DNA of 11,341 bases from Candidatus Aminicenantota bacterium (GTDB lineage Bacteria; Acidobacteriota; Aminicenantia; Aminicenantales; Aminicenantaceae). The notes below the pieces were generated by a model. The model saw only the letters and a list, made by a program, of their open reading frames with translations, did no database searches and had not been told where the DNA came from. Location: NCBI GenBank assembly GCA_016926925.1, contig JAFGNQ010000282.1, forward strand, positions 1 through 11,341. The letters are read 5' to 3'. Numbering within the stretch: position 1 is the stretch's first letter; each line of letters begins with the position of its first letter. The position numbers were made by a program, and so were the translations under genes. This document shows positions 9,665 to 11,341 of the stretch, in pieces.

Positions 9665-9750
9665 AACAAATAGGGACGAACTCACGTTATCTGAATAGAC
9701 GTTATCCCATAATCTATGTTATTCGAAATAGAAATGTATGAGAGGATGAG
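9665..9750 (+). promoter_or_regulatory. AT-rich spacer with ACGTTATC direct repeats before the adaptor gene
   Basis: The 86 nt between the GH3 gene and the adaptor gene contain ACGTTATC at 9684-9691 and again at 9699-9706, with a looser copy, ATGTTATT, at 9716-9723. Their starts are 15 and 17 nt apart. CATAAT (9708-9713) resembles a -10 box, but no -35 of quality lies upstream. The arrangement could be a regulator binding site with an activator-dependent promoter; this is inference only. No clear terminator for the GH3 gene is visible. Confidence 0.3.
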
Positions 9751-11001
9751 ATGGTATTTCCGAAGAAAATCCTGACAATATTTTTAGCGGTGGTCATTGT
9801 CGGTGCTTTGGTATTTTATTTGATCATTAAAAAAGGGGCCTTTCCGGACAACAAAGAAGAAAAGAGTGCAGATGCTCGGTCAGGGGAAAAGCAGGAGGTG
9901 AGAATTCCGGTGAAAACCGCTCCTGCAGCTAGAGGAGACCTCATTATCAAGCTGCGATCCCCGGGTGAAGCCGTCACAGATAGAAAGATCGATATTAAGG
10001 CGGAGGTGGAGGGGGTAGTCGAACATCTCGATCTTCACGAAAGTCAGCACGTGAAAAAAGGGGATGTGCTGTTGGAACTGGATGACGAGCGGTACCGTCT
10101 GGACTATGAGAACGCTGAAGCGACCCGCTTAAAAACGCTTTCCGAGCTCATCCTCGATCAACAATATTCTGAAGTGGAAAAAAACGACGGCAAAACCGGT
10201 CGAATAAAAGCGGATGGAGCAAAAAAACGGTTTCAGGAAGCCGGGCGGCTTTTCCAGAAGGGCCTGATCTCGAGAGACGAATATGAAAAACAGTCTCAGC
10301 TTTACGAAAGGGCCTTGATTGAATCGGGGGAGAGAAAAGATGAAGTCATGGCGGCAATGAAGGGATTGACACAGGCAGAGATCAACGTTAAAAAAGCTTT
10401 GTTGAATTTGGGAAAAACAAAAATTCGAGCCCCTTTTTCCGGAATCGTTACAGGCATAAAAGTCTCGCCGGGAGAAAACATCGTTGTGGGAAGAGAGCTC
10501 TTCACTTTGGTGGATGTGCAGCGAATCCGTGTTCATGCGCAAGTTCTCGAGAGTGAGATAGGGAAAATGAAAGTCGGGCGGGAAGTGGTTTTAAAGTTCA
10601 GTGCATATCCCGGGAAGATGTTCGGAGGGAGAGTGGCCGCAATCAGTCCTCTTGTCGATCCAGAAGACAAAACATGTCGGGTTATAGTCGATGTGAAAAA
10701 TCCTGATGAGGCGATCAAGCCCGGAATGCATGCAGAAGTCGAAATTCCGGCCGAAATCCATAAGAACAGATTGCTCGTTCCTCAGGATGCCGTTTTAACA
10801 AGGTCAGGCCGCAAATTGCTGTTCGTCGTCGAAGGAGAGGTGGCCAAGTGGCGCTACATAGAAGTTGGACTCGAAAATGAAGAATATGCAGAAGTTCTCG
10901 ATGGAGTGAAAGACGGAGAACAGGTCATCGTCGAAGGGCATTTTACCCTCGCCCATGATGCCCGGGTCAAAGTAGAGAATGCGCCAAATGAGGCGCCATG
11001 A
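9751..11001 (+). CDS. HlyD/RND-type periplasmic efflux adaptor (membrane fusion protein)
   Basis: Bridges an inner-membrane pump (RND or ABC) and an outer-membrane TolC-like channel (family role). In the 416 residues, an N-terminal transmembrane anchor spans about 6-26, with no lipobox Cys. The lipoyl-domain halves are at about 72-110 (KAEVEGVVEHLDLHESQHVK) and 222-255 (IRAPFSGIVTGIKVSPGE). They flank a charged alpha-helical hairpin (about 112-218). Beta-barrel and membrane-proximal domains follow, with IKPGMHAEVEIP (322-333). At the hairpin tip the TolC-contact pattern R-x3-L-x6-S reads E163-L167-S174, so Leu and Ser are kept and Arg is replaced. AGAGG lies 5 nt before the ATG. No pump gene follows; the neighbouring genes are convergent. 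Confidence 0.92.
   Translation: MVFPKKILTIFLAVVIVGALVFYLIIKKGAFPDNKEEKSADARSGEKQEVRIPVKTAPAARGDLIIKLRSPGEAVTDRKIDIKAEVEGVVEHLDLHESQHVKKGDVLLELDDERYRLDYENAEATRLKTLSELILDQQYSEVEKNDGKTGRIKADGAKKRFQEAGRLFQKGLISRDEYEKQSQLYERALIESGERKDEVMAAMKGLTQAEINVKKALLNLGKTKIRAPFSGIVTGIKVSPGENIVVGRELFTLVDVQRIRVHAQVLESEIGKMKVGREVVLKFSAYPGKMFGGRVAAISPLVDPEDKTCRVIVDVKNPDEAIKPGMHAEVEIPAEIHKNRLLVPQDAVLTRSGRKLLFVVEGEVAKWRYIEVGLENEEYAEVLDGVKDGEQVIVEGHFTLAHDARVKVENAPNEAP
10981..10996 (-). terminator. GC-rich hairpin, possible weak terminator for the tautomerase transcript
   Basis: GCGCC and GGCGC form a perfect 5-bp GC-only stem around a 6-nt loop. On the minus strand it falls about 25 nt after the tautomerase stop and is followed by ATTCTC, so there is no real U tract. 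It sits inside the last codons of the convergent adaptor gene. It may slow or end minus-strand transcription, or be chance. Confidence 0.2.
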
Positions 11002-11020
11002 TGCGAACCTTCTGTCGGAT

Positions 11021-11206
11021 TTACGTTTTGGTTTTCAGCCGGCCGGCGACCATGTAATGCTCGGGAGCGAGTTCGTGGATCCAGACACGGATCGTGGACA
11101 AGGGTGCCTTGATGGATTCATGGACGGCTTTCGTGACCTCGGTCATCAATGCCTCCTTCTGTTCTTCAGTCCTTCCTTCGAGAATCCGAATCTCTATTAG
11201 CGGCAT
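11021..11206 (-). CDS. 4-oxalocrotonate tautomerase family protein
   Basis: A small cytoplasmic tautomerase of 61 residues (62 in Pseudomonas 4-OT). Removal of Met exposes the catalytic Pro in MPLIEIRILEGRTEEQK. Counting from that Pro as residue 1, Arg11 and Arg39 of 4-OT are both present (R12 and R40 here), and Phe50 is replaced by Tyr (Y51). The set fits an active keto-enol tautomerase of the hexameric 4-OT/YwhB type. No aromatic-degradation genes are nearby, so the physiological substrate is unknown. A consensus AGGAGG sits 5 nt before the ATG. It lies 52 nt downstream of the TonB-type gene on the same strand, and its stop is 19 nt from that of the adaptor gene. Confidence 0.9.
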   Translation of the reverse strand: MPLIEIRILEGRTEEQKEALMTEVTKAVHESIKAPLSTIRVWIHELAPEHYMVAGRLKTKT

Positions 11207-11258
11207 AATTTCCTCCTATGTGAGATCATTACGGAAACGGAAATGCATCCATACCGCT

Positions 11259-11341
11259 TTATTTTAATTGAAATCTAACGGTGACGGTAAAGATAACGCC
11301 TCTTGGGCGGCCGTTGATGATCATAGGCTCGTAAACCCACT
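11259..11341 (-). CDS. TonB-type energy transducer, C-terminal 26 codons (runs off right edge)
   Basis: The minus strand reads W-V-Y-E-P-M-I-I-N-G-R-P, then R-G-V-I-F-T-V-T-V, then R-F-Q-L-K and a stop. This is the ending of the TonB C-terminal domain, where the motif (W/Y)-YEP-x-I-NG-x-P precedes a strand ending in FTVTVxFxLK. TonB links the inner-membrane proton motive force (through ExbB/ExbD) to outer-membrane receptors; some proteins with this domain are secreted or periplasmic carriers of other functions. Only the tail is visible, so the rest of the architecture is unknown. The stop is 52 nt upstream of the tautomerase start, with no terminator between, so both may share a transcript. 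Confidence 0.8.
   Translation of the reverse strand, partial: WVYEPMIINGRPRGVIFTVTVRFQLK

Noticed and set aside
10979..11200. Plus-strand open frame of 73 codons at the right end
   Set aside because: It is the reverse complement of the tautomerase gene, whose catalytic Pro and Arg residues and strong ribosome binding site identify the true coding strand.

Overview
The window looks like an ordinary chromosomal stretch of a diderm (Gram-negative-type) bacterium, with GC content near 50% by eye. The diderm call rests on a lipoprotein signal on a family 3 glycosidase, a periplasmic efflux adaptor, and the C-terminal tail of a TonB protein at the right edge. The wording of the TonB tail and the mix of genes remind me of Acidobacteriota/Aminicenantes-type genomes. 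That is a weak impression, not a demonstrated placement. I see no tRNA or rRNA genes, insertion sequences, CRISPR arrays or phage genes.

Left part (1-2400, minus strand): a tightly packed lower-glycolysis operon read right to left, gap - pgk - tpiA. tpiA runs off the left edge after 70 codons. Spacings are 4 nt (gap/pgk) and 1 nt (pgk/tpiA).

Centre (2401-4700, plus strand): a 282-nt divergent regulatory region separates gap from nnr (NAD(P)HX epimerase/dehydratase), followed 20 nt later by tsaE (ATPase for tRNA t6A synthesis). nnr repairs hydrated NAD(P)H, a damage product that GAPDH itself can make, so the head-to-head pairing of gap and nnr makes metabolic sense.

Middle right (4701-7785, plus strand): a good sigma70-like promoter, with a perfect inverted repeat directly against its -35 box, starts a cluster of an MscS-type channel gene, apt (adenine phosphoribosyltransferase) and an AzgA-type purine permease gene. 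Uptake plus phosphoribosylation makes a compact purine-salvage pair.

Right part (7786-11341): a two-domain GH3 beta-N-acetylhexosaminidase lipoprotein (NagZ-like) and an HlyD/RND-type adaptor with no pump gene beside it, both on the plus strand. Convergent with these are a 4-oxalocrotonate tautomerase-family small protein and the last 26 codons of a TonB-type protein, both on the minus strand.

I found no convincing new multi-gene system. The points most worth following up are the gap/nnr divergence, the palindrome on the mscS promoter, the orphan adaptor with an altered TolC-tip motif, and the abrupt gene-order junction downstream of it.
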